A DNA stretch of 64,000 nucleotides from Thermobifida halotolerans (GTDB lineage: Bacteria; Actinomycetota; Actinomycetes; Streptosporangiales; Streptosporangiaceae), in NCBI RefSeq assembly GCF_003574835.2, contig NZ_CP063196.1, forward strand, positions 1,116,001 to 1,180,000. Reading direction: 5' to 3'. A program made the position numbers and the translations under genes. The notes under the pieces are model-generated. The model saw only the letters and a list, made by a program, of their open reading frames with translations. It was not told where the DNA came from and made no database searches. Of the stretch, positions 1 through 11,904 are shown in pieces (positions within the stretch are counted from its first letter, which is position 1; each line of letters opens with the position of its first letter).

Positions 1-127
1 ACGACACCGCCGCCGCCCGGCGGGACCTCGGCTACCGGCCCCTGGTCGACCGGAGCACCGGCCTGGAGGGGCTGCGCTCCTGGGTCGAGGAGATCGGCGG
101 TCCCGGGGTCTGGACGGAGGGCGCACG

Positions 128-131
<4 letters not shown>
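1..131 (+). CDS. C-terminal end of an NAD-dependent epimerase/dehydratase-like protein (partial)
   Basis: The window opens inside a reading frame that ends at a TGA at 129-131. The visible 42 residues contain RRDLGYRPLVDRSTGLEGL followed by a Trp-Val-Glu-Glu stretch. This is the usual tail of extended short-chain dehydrogenases (3-beta-HSD/NAD-epimerase type), where 'LGYRP...G' precedes the last helix. The Rossmann core and catalytic residues lie outside the window, so the substrate cannot be judged. The stop overlaps the GTG of the following NRPS gene (GTGA), which suggests translational coupling and a shared pathway. The family is inferred from a short tail only. Confidence 0.6.
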
Positions 132-3148
<3,017 letters not shown>

Positions 3149-3193
3149 GGGCGGTTGTCGAGTTCGGTCGCGGTCTGCGCCGGGACGCGGACG

Positions 3194-4039
3194 TCACTGG
3201 ATGTTGACGCGGTGCGGGTGGGCCAGGGAGGTCGGGCAGCGGTAGACGCTCAGCGAGTAGCCCCGGCCCAGGAAGATAAGTGTCTCACCGAGACTGATGG
3301 TGTCGATCTGCAGCAGGTGTTCCAGGTCGGTCCCGCACTCGGCGCAGTGCATGGGGAAGGGGTCGGTCACTCCCCAGCTCGGGTGTCCACCGAGTTTCAG
3401 CCCCGAAAGCGACGCCGTGTCGTCGATGTAGCGGCCCACCGCGCCGGTCTCCTCCTCCCAGGCGCGGATCCGGTCGGCGAGGGAGTCCGGCAGGGCGAAG
3501 ACCGAGGGGTGGTCGACGGTGCTTTCGGGGGTCAGTGTGCCGCCGGGACAGCCGGAGAGGTCGTAGCTGGGATCTCTCGTGTGCGGGACGGGGGGGTCCT
3601 CCAGGGGATCGGCGAGGCCGGTGCCGTGCCACCAGCGGATGGCGATCGAGGGGGCGAAGAGGTTCCCGAACGACTCGGGTGTCTCGGCGTGCTCGTTGGG
3701 GCACCACAGCACCTGCAGCACTGCGGCCCCCTCGGGCAGGCTCCAGCCCTCGGGCAGGTCGCGGGCGAACAGTTGCAGCACCGGCTGCAGGGCGACCGGT
3801 TCGTCGAAGACCACCTCCTCGGTGCCCGGGGGTTCGGGCAGTTTCACGAGGTGTGCCAGCGAGCAGGTCGGCCAGGGCGCGTCGGCGGGCCACAGCAGCG
3901 GGCCGCCCACCGAACTGTCGCGCGGGGTGAGCGCGCGGCCGCTCAGCCGCGGATTCAGCAGCAGCGCGGGGCGGCCGAATTCCCGCAGTTCCGGAAAGAC
4001 CTCCAGGGGGTCCGGCACGGAGTCGGCGGAGGGGGACAC
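3194..4039 (-). CDS. DUF1963-like / YwqG-type protein
   Basis: This 281-residue cytoplasmic protein has the features of the DUF1963 family. The N-terminal half has 'GGPLLWPADAPWP', the typical phrase about sample quality of Trp/Pro-rich DUF1963 folds. A long middle follows, and near the C-terminus there is CAECGTDLEHLLQID, a possible two-Cys site. I chose the GTG at 4039 because a GAGGAG lies just upstream and the residues before it are Arg/Pro-rich and look non-coding. The biochemical role of the family is not established. The gene stands alone, convergent with the NRPS gene and divergent from the STAS gene. Confidence 0.75.
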   Translation of the reverse strand: MSPSADSVPDPLEVFPELREFGRPALLLNPRLSGRALTPRDSSVGGPLLWPADAPWPTCSLAHLVKLPEPPGTEEVVFDEPVALQPVLQLFARDLPEGWSLPEGAAVLQVLWCPNEHAETPESFGNLFAPSIAIRWWHGTGLADPLEDPPVPHTRDPSYDLSGCPGGTLTPESTVDHPSVFALPDSLADRIRAWEEETGAVGRYIDDTASLSGLKLGGHPSWGVTDPFPMHCAECGTDLEHLLQIDTISLGETLIFLGRGYSLSVYRCPTSLAHPHRVNIQ

Positions 4040-4266
4040 GGCACTCCTCGGGGGTCGTCGCCCCGGCACGGCAACCGGAGCGGAAGGAAACGGTCGGTTC
4101 AGACAATCACGTCGACCACGGGGAACGCCAGAATGCACCAATCAGTGAAGAACGGCCGCAAATCCCTTCGGTTTTGTGCTTCTCGCGGTGCGGCGGCCCC
4201 CGGACGGATACGATCGTGGGTTACGGGGGGAACGGCGAGCGTTGTCGAGAGGGAGGGCGTGGCGGC

Positions 4267-4665
4267 GTGTCCGGACAGAGTCAGGAGTCTTTTCCGTGTG
4301 GTGAGGCGGTCGTTTTCGCCGTGCGCGGCGAGATCGACATCGCCAACGCCACCCAGTTGTGCGCTGCGCTGCTGCACGCCACCGACCGCCCCGAATGCCA
4401 CTGTCTGGTCGTCGACCTGTCCAGGGTGGAGTTCATGGACGTCAGCGGCGTGCGCGCGCTGATCGAGTGCTGCCGCGTCATGACCTGGGAGGGGCGGCAC
4501 ATGGTGCTGGCCGAGCCGTCGGCCGCGGTCGAGCGCATCCTGAGCGCGCCGCTGGGCCTGGACCGCGTCTTCGAGGTCTACCCGATCGTCGAGGCGGCCC
4601 TGGTCCACACCGCCCACCAGCGCTACGAGGAGGGGCCCTTCACGGGCGTCCGCGGCTACGAGTGA
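4267..4665 (+). CDS. STAS-domain protein (anti-sigma factor antagonist type)
   Basis: This protein of about 132 residues is one STAS domain. A beta strand (AVVFAVRGEIDIANATQL) is followed by LVVDLSRVEFMDVSGVRAL, which holds the conserved Asp-x-Ser-Gly; the Ser is where anti-sigma kinases phosphorylate this family. By family knowledge it would bind an anti-sigma factor of the RsbW/SpoIIAB type and free a sigma factor. No kinase or sigma gene adjoins it, so its partner must be elsewhere. The GTG at 4267 has GGGAGG ten bases upstream; residues upstream of it are low-complexity. The C-terminal tail after the domain is short. Confidence 0.85.
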   Translation: MSGQSQESFPCGEAVVFAVRGEIDIANATQLCAALLHATDRPECHCLVVDLSRVEFMDVSGVRALIECCRVMTWEGRHMVLAEPSAAVERILSAPLGLDRVFEVYPIVEAALVHTAHQRYEEGPFTGVRGYE

Positions 4666-4776
4666 CCGGTGCGCCTGCCGGGCCGCGCCGTGCGGCGGGC
4701 GGTCCAGCCTCCCTCTCCGCGGCGCGGCATCCGAGACGGCAGCGGCCCGGCACGGCGGGCCGCCCTCTCCGGGTCC

Positions 4777-5349
4777 TCAGGCCCCCGACAACTCCAGTTC
4801 GAGGATGTGGGAGACCAGTTCGATCATCACCCGCTTGACCGACTCGCGCTCCCTCGCGTCGCACAGCATCACGGGGACGTTGGGGTCCACGTCCAGCGCG
4901 ACCCGCACATCCGCGGGCATGTGGGTGCGCACGCCGTCGAAGCAGTTCACCGCGACGATGAACGGCACGTCGCGCTGCTCGAAGAAGTCGATCGTCTCGA
5001 AGCAGTCCTCCAGACGGCGGGTGTCGGCGAGGACGATCGCCCCCAGCGCGCCCTCGGCCAACTCCTCCCACATGAAGGCGAAGCGGCGCTGCCCCGGGGT
5101 GCCGAACATGTAGATGACGGTGTGCTCGTCCAGGGTGATGCGGCCGAAGTCCAACGCGACGGTGGTGGTGGTCTTGGCCTCCACCCCGTGGAGGTCGTCC
5201 ACACCGATGCTCTCGGCGGTGACCAGTTCCTCGGTGTGCAGCGACTCCACCTCGCTGAGAGCGGACACCAGCGTGGTCTTCCCGGCGCCGAACCCGCCGG
5301 CCACCAGGATCTTCAACGCGTCGGGAACGGCCCCGACCCTATCGGACAT
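4777..5349 (-). CDS. cvnD: CvnD: conservon GTP-binding protein
   Basis: This 190-residue Ras/MglA-like GTPase has the P-loop GGFGAGKTT and the G3-like motif TPGQRRF. An IVAVNCFDG stretch sits where the usual NKxD base-recognition motif lies, so NKxD is not canonical. It is the fourth gene of a cvnA-B-C-D cluster read on the minus strand. In Streptomyces such conservon proteins form membrane-associated complexes resembling eukaryotic G-protein relays. The ATG at 5349 is preceded by AAAGGAG and lies 14 bases after the CvnC stop. Confidence 0.93.
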   Translation of the reverse strand: MSDRVGAVPDALKILVAGGFGAGKTTLVSALSEVESLHTEELVTAESIGVDDLHGVEAKTTTTVALDFGRITLDEHTVIYMFGTPGQRRFAFMWEELAEGALGAIVLADTRRLEDCFETIDFFEQRDVPFIVAVNCFDGVRTHMPADVRVALDVDPNVPVMLCDARERESVKRVMIELVSHILELELSGA

Positions 5350-5363
5350 GAAGGGGTCTCCTT

Positions 5364-5726
5364 TCACAGCGCACGGATGCGGTCGAGGACCGTTCTCAGG
5401 GTGTGCACATCCGGTCGCCTCCGCTGCCACTGCGACTCGTGCACCATGACGTGTCCGCCGTCGAGGAGGTCGGACAGCAGGATGCGCAGGACTCCCAGCG
5501 GCAGGCCGGTGCGCGAGGCCAGTTCGGCCACCGAGGCGGGAGCGGCGCACGAGCGCAGGATCAGGTGGTGCTCGGGTTCCAGGTCGGTGGGCGGCGTCAC
5601 GGTCGGCACCGCCACGACCTGGGAGGTCATCGCGAAATCGGAACGCGAGGGACGGGTGCGTCCCCGCGTCAGCGAATATGGTCGGATCAGCCGACCAGCG
5701 TCGTCGGGGGAGCCGGGAGCGGACAC
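5364..5726 (-). CDS. cvnC: CvnC: DUF742 protein
   Basis: This 120-residue protein has the family signature near its start (RLIRPYSLTRGRTRPS). It is followed by a winged-helix-like region with EHHLILRSCAAPASVAELA and GVLRILLSDLLDGGHV. DUF742 proteins sit between the Roadblock protein and the GTPase in conservons and are thought to be adaptor-like. The GTG at 5726 lies five bases after the CvnB stop, and the family signature begins 12 residues in, which fixes the start. The protein was assigned by both sequence and position. Confidence 0.9.
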   Translation of the reverse strand: MSAPGSPDDAGRLIRPYSLTRGRTRPSRSDFAMTSQVVAVPTVTPPTDLEPEHHLILRSCAAPASVAELASRTGLPLGVLRILLSDLLDGGHVMVHESQWQRRRPDVHTLRTVLDRIRAL

Positions 5727-5731
5727 GGCGC

Positions 5732-6175
5732 TCAGAGCCCCTCGGCCGGGCGGCCGTGCGCCGGACGCCGGTGCCGGGGCAGCGTGGACAGGTGCGGCCC
5801 CACCTGGCGCACCAGCCGGTTGATCTCGTAGGCGACCAGCCCCACGTCGCAGGTGGAGTCGGCCACCAGGGCCAGGCACGCGCCGTGGCCCGCGGAGAGC
5901 ACGAACAGGAAGACGTTGTCCATCTCCACCACGGTCTGGCGGACCTCGGTCGCGCCCAGCTGCTTGCTCGCTCCCCGGGCCAGGCTGGAAAAGCCCGAGG
6001 CGATGGCGCTGATCCGCTCGGCGCGCTCCCGGTCCATGCCGTTGGAGGCCGACAGCAGCAGCCCGTCGGCGGACAGCAGCACGGCCTCGCGTGCCCCGGC
6101 GACCCGGGACACCAGATCGGTCAGCAGCCAGTCCAGCTCGGAGGAGGTGGAACGGGTGGTCGTCTGCTCGGTCAT
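5732..6175 (-). CDS. cvnB: CvnB: Roadblock/LC7 protein
   Basis: This 147-residue Roadblock/LC7 domain starts with 'ELDWLLTDLVSRVAGAREAVLLSADGL', the usual opening of CvnB proteins, and continues with SAGHGACLALVADSTCDVGLVAYE. These proteins regulate small GTPases, in this case presumably CvnD. The ATG overlaps the CvnA stop (ATGA), so the two are translationally coupled. The last 25 residues are His/Arg/Pro-rich and look disordered. Confidence 0.93.
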   Translation of the reverse strand: MTEQTTTRSTSSELDWLLTDLVSRVAGAREAVLLSADGLLLSASNGMDRERAERISAIASGFSSLARGASKQLGATEVRQTVVEMDNVFLFVLSAGHGACLALVADSTCDVGLVAYEINRLVRQVGPHLSTLPRHRRPAHGRPAEGL

Positions 6176-8499
6176 CGCGTCTCCCTGTTGGGCTGATCGG
6201 TGTTGCCTTCGGCGCGTCCGGTCCGGGTGCCTCGCTGGAAGGCGTTCATCATCTGCCGGATCTCCTCCAGCGACCGGTCGGTGCTGACCGGTCGGGAGAT
6301 GGACGGTGCGGGTGCCGGTGGAGTCGGTTGGGAACGTCGGTGGGAGCGCCTGCGACGCGGCAGGCCCTTGTAGGTGTCGGGGTCGGCGGAGGCCCCGGGG
6401 GAGGGCGGCGCGGTGGACTCGGCCGGGGCCGTGGGCACCGGGGCGGTGGGAGCGGGTTCGGTGGCCGCCGCGGCGGGCGCCTCCAGTTCGGCGGGGGCGC
6501 TGCGCGCGGGCTCGACCGCGGGCGGGGACGCGGCCTCGGTGTCGACCGCCTCGGGCGGGAACACGATGATCGCCTGGGTCCCGTTGTAGGGGGAGGGGCG
6601 CAGGGTGACCTTCAGGCCGTGCCGCTGGGCGATGGTGGCGACCACGATCAGGCCCAGTTGGGAGTCCTCGCGCATGTCGGCGAGGTTGAACCGCTGGACG
6701 GAGCCGCTGAGCAGTTCGTTGGCGTCGGCGTAGCCCTGGGGGAGCATGCCCAGGCCGCGGTCCTCGACCTCCAGGGCGTAGCTGCCGTGGGGCAGCGCCT
6801 CGCCGCGCACCGTGACCGTGGTGTTGGGCGGGGAGAAGGAGGTGGCGTTCTCCAGCAGCTCGGCCAGCAGCCGCACGGTGTCCCCGGCGACCTGTCCCCT
6901 GATCCGCACGTTGGGCATCGGCAGCAGCTTGACCCGGGAGTAGTCCTCGATCTCGCTGGAGGCCGCGCGCGCCGCCTGGGCCAGGCTCAGCGGTTCACCG
7001 GCCTTGCGGGACGGCCGGTCGTCGGTCAGCAGCATCAGGTTCTCGGCGTTGCGCCGCATCTGGGTGCTCAGGTGGTCGATGCGAAACAGCGACTCCAGCA
7101 CCTTCGGGTCGGTCTCGGACTGCTCCAGGGAGTCCAGCAGGCTGAGCTGGCGGTGCACCAGGGTCTGGGCGCGGCGCGCGATGTTGCGGAAGACGTTGCG
7201 CACGCCCTCGCGCAGTTTCGCCTCCTGGGTCGCCGAGTCCACGGCGGCGCGCTGTGCGGTGTTGAAGGCCTCGGTGACCTGGCCGATCTCGTCGTTGATC
7301 TCGACGGGGATCGGCGGGGCGTCGGTGGCGACGTCCACCTCCTCCCCGGAGCGCAGCCGCGAGGTGATCGACGGCAGGCGGGAGTGCGCGTAGTCCAGGG
7401 TGGCCTCGCGCAGTGCTCCGAGACGCCGGTTGAGCCAGGTGACGGTCCGCGAGCTGAAGACCACGGAGGCCACGGTCACGGCCAGGGTCACGAGGCTGAG
7501 CAGTGCGAGGAGGAGGGTGAGTCGCAGGGCGGAGGCCTGGCTCTGCTCCACGAGGGCGGCGGCGCGGTCCTCCTCCAGCTTCTGGAAGGACTGGTCCAGT
7601 GTCTCCCGGGCGGACTCCCAGGACTGGATGTCGATGGGGATGCCCTCGGCGGTGGCGCCGATCCGGACCGTCTCGTTCTCCAGCGTCTGCACGGTGCGGA
7701 AGTGGGAACTTCCCATGACGGCGTCGTAGGCCGACCGGTCCGTCCCGCTGAGTTCGGGGGCGATCTGGGTGTACAGGTAGCGCTGGGCGCCGACCGCGGC
7801 CGCGAAGTCGATGTGGTCGGCGGCGGTGAACGTGCCGGAGGCGCTGGCGTAGGTCAGCAGGCCGTCCTCCTGGGAGAGCAGTTCGCGCGCCCGGACCAGG
7901 GAGGTGAGGTTGCGCACCTCGTGGGTCAGCCCGCCGTCGACCAGTTTCTCCTGGATGTCCCACAGTTGCAGACCGGCCTCGATCGCCTCGTCGTAGGTGG
8001 AGGCGGCGCCCGACCGGACGGGGGTGGACGAGTCGAGGACGTCGCGGTGCGGGGAGAGGACCTCCAGGGTGGTGAGGAACCGGTCGATGCGGTCGCGGGT
8101 CTCCCCTGGGAATCCGGACAGGCCGGCCTCCTCGATCCCGGCGCGGAAGTCGGCGACGGCCGTGTCGGTGGCCAGACGGTCCTGCCGCAGCTCGGGAGTG
8201 AGGATGTTCTCGCCGCTCTCGGCCTCGGAGAGGGCGAGGTACTCCATCGTGGAGTGGCGCTCCGCCTGGAGCGCGGAGATGACCTCCAGAGCGGGCACCC
8301 CCGCCTCCTCCACGAACGTGGTGCTCTGGTGGAGGGAGAAGAGGGTGCTCACCGGTGTGACGATGGTGCCGACCCAGAAGATCAGCAGGGCACTGCTCGG
8401 GATGAGCGCCAGCGCGAGGAGGCGGGCGCGGATGGTACCGCGCTGTTCTTTGCTCAGGAGACGCACGCGGTGGAGGGGACGGCGCTGCTCTTTCGTCAT
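6172..8499 (-). CDS. cvnA: CvnA: membrane sensor histidine kinase-like protein of the conservon
   Basis: Counting from the ATG at 8499, this is about 775 residues. A first membrane helix (LLALALIPSSALLIFWVGTI) is followed by a roughly 300-residue extracytoplasmic sensor (nitrate/nitrite-sensor-like helices) and a second helix near LTLLLALLSLVTLAVTVASV. Then come a HAMP-like linker and a GHKL ATPase domain with ELLENATSFSPP and DRGLGM. The C-terminus is Pro/Ala-rich. The dimerisation segment FRNIARRAQTLVHRQLSLLDSLE lacks an obvious phospho-His in the HExxxPL context, as is usual for CvnA. Start choice is uncertain: an ATG at 8544 and an upstream GTG at 8655 are also in frame, and none has a strong ribosome site. 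It heads the cvnABCD operon. Confidence 0.9.
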   Translation of the reverse strand: MTKEQRRPLHRVRLLSKEQRGTIRARLLALALIPSSALLIFWVGTIVTPVSTLFSLHQSTTFVEEAGVPALEVISALQAERHSTMEYLALSEAESGENILTPELRQDRLATDTAVADFRAGIEEAGLSGFPGETRDRIDRFLTTLEVLSPHRDVLDSSTPVRSGAASTYDEAIEAGLQLWDIQEKLVDGGLTHEVRNLTSLVRARELLSQEDGLLTYASASGTFTAADHIDFAAAVGAQRYLYTQIAPELSGTDRSAYDAVMGSSHFRTVQTLENETVRIGATAEGIPIDIQSWESARETLDQSFQKLEEDRAAALVEQSQASALRLTLLLALLSLVTLAVTVASVVFSSRTVTWLNRRLGALREATLDYAHSRLPSITSRLRSGEEVDVATDAPPIPVEINDEIGQVTEAFNTAQRAAVDSATQEAKLREGVRNVFRNIARRAQTLVHRQLSLLDSLEQSETDPKVLESLFRIDHLSTQMRRNAENLMLLTDDRPSRKAGEPLSLAQAARAASSEIEDYSRVKLLPMPNVRIRGQVAGDTVRLLAELLENATSFSPPNTTVTVRGEALPHGSYALEVEDRGLGMLPQGYADANELLSGSVQRFNLADMREDSQLGLIVVATIAQRHGLKVTLRPSPYNGTQAIIVFPPEAVDTEAASPPAVEPARSAPAELEAPAAAATEPAPTAPVPTAPAESTAPPSPGASADPDTYKGLPRRRRSHRRSQPTPPAPAPSISRPVSTDRSLEEIRQMMNAFQRGTRTGRAEGNTDQPNRETR

Positions 8500-8862
8500 G
8501 GACTCGCTCTGAGTACGGGTGGGGGATAGCTGTGCGGAGGACATACGGAAGGTGCGGTCCGGATGTCCTTTCGGGAAACGGAAAACTCCGTCTGAGCTTC
8601 CTGAGCTAACCGTTGTTGGCGGAATATGGCAAGCCCAGTTTAGGAGGTAAGTCACTACCGTCGGTGACTCAGACCACCGGAAATCTCTGACAGTTGGTGT
8701 ATTTGGTGCAAACTACCAGGTGGTTGTTGCAATAGTGCTCTGGTTGCCGTCAAGTTGTCGTCAAGGAGGGCTCGTCGCCGCGGGTTCGGGGAAGCGGTGG
8801 CGGGACGGTCCCCTCTGTCGGGGACCGGGAAGTGGCGGCGTGGCGTCGGAGGGTAGCGCTCG
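8500..8862. other. Divergent intergenic region between cvnA and the lipoprotein gene
   Basis: This region of about 360 bases has locally lower G+C around 8570-8760 than its surroundings. It should hold the cvnABCD promoter (minus) and the promoter of the solute-binding gene (plus). A clear GGAGGG at 8848-8853 serves the GTG at 8863. I could not pick out a convincing -35/-10 pair or operator, and it contains no gene. Confidence 0.5.
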
Positions 8863-10023
8863 GTGACGTGGTGTGCGCGCATGCGAAACCGACCGGAGGG
8901 CTCGGTCCGGGCGCGGACGGTTCCCGTCGTGTTGGGCGTTCTCCTGCTCACGGCGTGCGCGTCTCCCCCGCCGCGGACCGACGGCTCCGGACGCGACGCG
9001 GTGGCGACCGCGGCGTCGGCCGCGGAGCTCGGCGGGATGGACGAACTCATCCGGGCCGCGCAGGCCGAGGGAGAACTCAACGTCGTCGCCCTGCCGCCGG
9101 AGCGGACCGACCACGGGGAGATGGTCGCCGCCTTCGAGCGGAAGTACGGCATCAAGGTCAACCCGGCCGCCCCGGACGCCTCCGACGAGGAGCAACTCGA
9201 CGTCGCGGCGCGCCGGGCGGGAACCGACCGCGCCCCCGACGTGTTCGACCTCCGCCTGGCGTCCGCCGCCGACGCCGCCGCGCGCCTCGCCGAGTACCGG
9301 GTCGAGACCTGGGACGACGTTCCCGAGGACAGCAGGCACCCCGGCGGCAGGTACGTCGGGGACCACACCGTCCGCATGTCGGTCGGTTTCGACGCCGACG
9401 AGGTCCCCGCCCCCGAGGGGGTGGAGGACCTGCTGGCGACGGCCCGCCGGGGCGCGGTGGCCCTCGACGGCGACCCCAGGCGGGACGAGTCCGCGTTCTT
9501 CGGCGTGGTGATGGCCGCCCTGGGCAGCGGTGGCGACGCCGACGACGTCGCTCCGGGCGTGCGCCTCCTCGCCGGACCAGCCCGGACGGGCCGCCTCCGC
9601 ACGGCCGCCCCGTCCCCGGACGCCATCGCCTCGGGCGAGGTCCCCGTCGTCGTCGACTGGGAGCACGCCAACCTGCGGCGGGCGGCCGAGCTGGCCGGCC
9701 GGGCCGACTGGCGGGTGGTGGTCCCCGAGGGTGCGGCCGTCGGCTTCACCTCCTGCCAGGCGATCAACCGGGACGCCCCGCACCCGGCGGCGGCCCGCCT
9801 GTGGCAGGAGTTCGTCCTCTCCGACGAGGGGCAGAACATCCGCCTCGGCGGACTCGTCCGCCCGGTGCGTCTCGAGGCGATGGCGGCGCAGGGCAGCGTC
9901 GACACCCGGGCGCTGGCCGCGCTGCCCGCCGCCGAGGAGCCGCTGGTGACGCTGACGGCCGAGCAGACCGGGCGCGCCGAACGCCACCTGGCCGAGCACT
10001 GGATCGACCCGCCGGCACGCTGA
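8863..10023 (+). CDS. ABC-transporter solute-binding lipoprotein (iron(III)/spermidine-type fold), orphan
   Basis: The protein is 386 residues. The N-terminus is basic, then hydrophobic, and ends in a lipobox LLTAC, so it is exported and lipid-anchored. The mature part has the periplasmic-binding-protein pattern: AAQAEGELNVVALPPE, AFERKYGIKV, then DVFDLRLASA and a late ASGEVPVVVDWEHAN. These are typical of the type 2 fold used for iron, polyamines and similar ligands. No permease or ATPase gene adjoins it, so the transporter partners are elsewhere or it works alone. The GTG at 8863 was chosen because GGAGGG lies nine bases upstream; an in-frame ATG at 8881 is the alternative. Ligand unknown. 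Confidence 0.8.
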   Translation: MTWCARMRNRPEGSVRARTVPVVLGVLLLTACASPPPRTDGSGRDAVATAASAAELGGMDELIRAAQAEGELNVVALPPERTDHGEMVAAFERKYGIKVNPAAPDASDEEQLDVAARRAGTDRAPDVFDLRLASAADAAARLAEYRVETWDDVPEDSRHPGGRYVGDHTVRMSVGFDADEVPAPEGVEDLLATARRGAVALDGDPRRDESAFFGVVMAALGSGGDADDVAPGVRLLAGPARTGRLRTAAPSPDAIASGEVPVVVDWEHANLRRAAELAGRADWRVVVPEGAAVGFTSCQAINRDAPHPAAARLWQEFVLSDEGQNIRLGGLVRPVRLEAMAAQGSVDTRALAALPAAEEPLVTLTAEQTGRAERHLAEHWIDPPAR

Positions 10024-10071
10024 CGCCGACACCGGAGCGGGACCGCACCGGCGTCGGCGCCGAGGGAGGAG

Positions 10072-10887
10072 TCAGACGTCCCTGCGGTGCAGCGCCCACA
10101 GGGCCGCGCCCAGGCAGAGCGCGATCCAGGCGGCGACCACTCCCAGCGCGGGCCAGAAGTCCATGTGCCCCGGCAGGTCGGGGGAGGTGATGCCCGTGAC
10201 GTTGTCCCAGGCGCTGGCCGGGAGGTAGCGCAGGACGTGCCGCTGCACGTCGGCGGGCAGCAGGCCGCCGAACATCGGGGGAAGCAGCATCACCGCGAGG
10301 GAGGCGGTGATCGCGCCGGCCGAGCCGCGCAGCAGGACGCCCAGGCCCAGGGTCAGCAGCGGGAAGAGCGGGAACGTCGCGCCCAGCAGCAGGGTCGTGC
10401 GCAGCCGTTCGGCGTCGGTCAGGCCCGCCGTGGGCATGTCGAAGGCGTCCAGGACGGCCTGGGAGGCCAGGAAGGCGGAGAAGGCGGTCACGAATCCGGC
10501 GGCCAGGGTGACGGCGAGCAGGACCGCGGTCTTGGCGGCCAGCACCCGCCAGCGGCGCGGGTGCGCCGCGAGGGTGAGCCTGATCTGGCTCGGGTACTCC
10601 CCGGCCGAGAGGTGGGCGGCGAGCACGACGAGCGCGATCACCCCGAAGACCGGACCGACGTAGGCCAGTGCCGCGGCCTGCCCGGTCAGGTCGGTTCCCT
10701 CCGGGAAGGCCTCGGGGCCGGTCGCGCCGACGCCCAGGGCGACCAGCGAGCTCAGCCCGACGCCGATCACCGGGGTCAGGACGAGGCAGACGTAGGTGGA
10801 GCGCAGCGACCAGAGCTTGGTCCACTCCGCGAGGATCGCCGCTCCCAGGCCGGAGGCGGGGGCGTGCGCGGCGGTGGTCGTGGTCAA
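10072..10887 (-). CDS. ABC-2 type exporter membrane subunit
   Basis: This membrane protein of about 271 residues has six hydrophobic helices. The first region, ILAEWTKLWSLRSTY, is the characteristic entry of actinobacterial ABC-2 permeases. A later loop has SAGEYPSQIRLTLAAHPRR. The start is taken as the TTG at 10887, which overlaps the stop of the ATPase gene (TTGA) and has AAGGGAG six bases before it. No other start near the first helix fits. With the upstream ATPase it forms a two-gene exporter of unknown substrate. Confidence 0.88.
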   Translation of the reverse strand: MTTTTAAHAPASGLGAAILAEWTKLWSLRSTYVCLVLTPVIGVGLSSLVALGVGATGPEAFPEGTDLTGQAAALAYVGPVFGVIALVVLAAHLSAGEYPSQIRLTLAAHPRRWRVLAAKTAVLLAVTLAAGFVTAFSAFLASQAVLDAFDMPTAGLTDAERLRTTLLLGATFPLFPLLTLGLGVLLRGSAGAITASLAVMLLPPMFGGLLPADVQRHVLRYLPASAWDNVTGITSPDLPGHMDFWPALGVVAAWIALCLGAALWALHRRDV

Positions 10888-11816
10888 GACGGTCTCCCTT
10901 CGGGGGTCGGGGCGGAACCGGAGCGGTGTTCGACGCTTCCGGCGGTCAGTTCCATGAAGGCGGCCTCCAGGCTGGTGCGCTGGGGGGTGAGCTCGCGCAG
11001 CGCGATGCGGCGGTGCAGGGCGATCTCGCCGACGCGCGCGGCGTCCAGGCCGCCCACCAGCAGTGCGTCGCCGTCGCCGGAGCGGACCGAGGCGCCCTCC
11101 TCGGCGAGCGCCGCGGTCAGGGCGGCGGGGTCGGCGCTGGCCACCCGCACGCCGCCGGAACCGCCGCGCGCGGTGAGTTCGGCCACGCCCATGTCGGCGA
11201 TCAGCCGTCCGCGTCCGATGACGAGCACGTGGTCGGCGGTGGCCTGCATCTCGTTCATCAGGTGGCTGGAGACGAGGACGGTGCGCCCCTCGGCGGCCAG
11301 GTCCCCGAGCAGCCCGCGGACCCACAGGATGCCCTCGGGGTCCAGGCCGTTGACGGGTTCGTCGAACAGCAGCACCCCGGGGTCGCCCAGGAGCGCGGCG
11401 GCGATGCCCAGACGCTGGCGCATGCCCAGCGAGAAGCCGCCCACGCGCCGTCCCGCGACCGAGGAGAGGCCGACCAGGTCGAGCACCTCCTCCACGCGGC
11501 GGCGGGGCAGGCCCGCGCCGCGCGCCAGCCACAGCAGGTGGGCGTGGGCGGTGCGTCCCGGATGGGCCGCGCCGGGGTCCAGCAGCGCGCCGACCTCGTG
11601 CAGCGGCGCGGACAGGTCGCGGTAGCGGCGGCCGTTGACCGTGGCCGTGCCGGAGGTGGGGGTGTCCAGGCCGAGGATCATCCGCATGGTCGTGCTCTTG
11701 CCCGCGCCGTTGGGGCCGAGGAAGCCGGTGACCACACCGGGGTTGACGTCGAAGGTGAGGTGGTCGACGGCGAGGGTGTCGCCGTAGCGCTTGGTGAGTC
11801 CGCGTACTCGGATCAT
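10884..11816 (-). CDS. ABC exporter ATP-binding subunit (BcrA/DrrA-like)
   Basis: This 310-residue ATPase has Walker A GPNGAGKST at about residue 35, a signature region GFSLGMRQRLGIAAAL, and Walker B VLLFDEPVNGLDPEG. About 90 residues follow the ATPase core, as is usual for ABC-2 systems. The 'F-S-L-G-M-R-Q-R-L' signature is the bacitracin/daunorubicin-exporter variant. It is co-transcribed with the permease, whose start overlaps its stop. The 88-bp gap to the divergent SPFH gene must contain both promoters. Confidence 0.92.
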   Translation of the reverse strand: MIRVRGLTKRYGDTLAVDHLTFDVNPGVVTGFLGPNGAGKSTTMRMILGLDTPTSGTATVNGRRYRDLSAPLHEVGALLDPGAAHPGRTAHAHLLWLARGAGLPRRRVEEVLDLVGLSSVAGRRVGGFSLGMRQRLGIAAALLGDPGVLLFDEPVNGLDPEGILWVRGLLGDLAAEGRTVLVSSHLMNEMQATADHVLVIGRGRLIADMGVAELTARGGSGGVRVASADPAALTAALAEEGASVRSGDGDALLVGGLDAARVGEIALHRRIALRELTPQRTSLEAAFMELTAGSVEHRSGSAPTPEGRPS

Positions 11817-11840
11817 CGCGGTCCGTTCCTTCCTGACTGG

Positions 11841-11870
11841 GCTAGAAAAAGTGATATCACAATGCTAGCT
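11841..11870. promoter_or_regulatory. Palindrome GTGATATCAC between the exporter and SPFH genes
   Basis: A perfect 10-bp palindrome at 11851-11860 lies in an A/T-rich stretch in the 88-bp divergent gap. It is flanked by GCTAG on both sides (11841-11845 and 11864-11868). Its position suits an operator. The downstream ribbon-helix-helix protein is a natural candidate binder, but this is inference. Confidence 0.45.
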
Positions 11871-11904
11871 TTGAGTCATCACACGGCAGAGAAGGGAAGA
11901 CACG

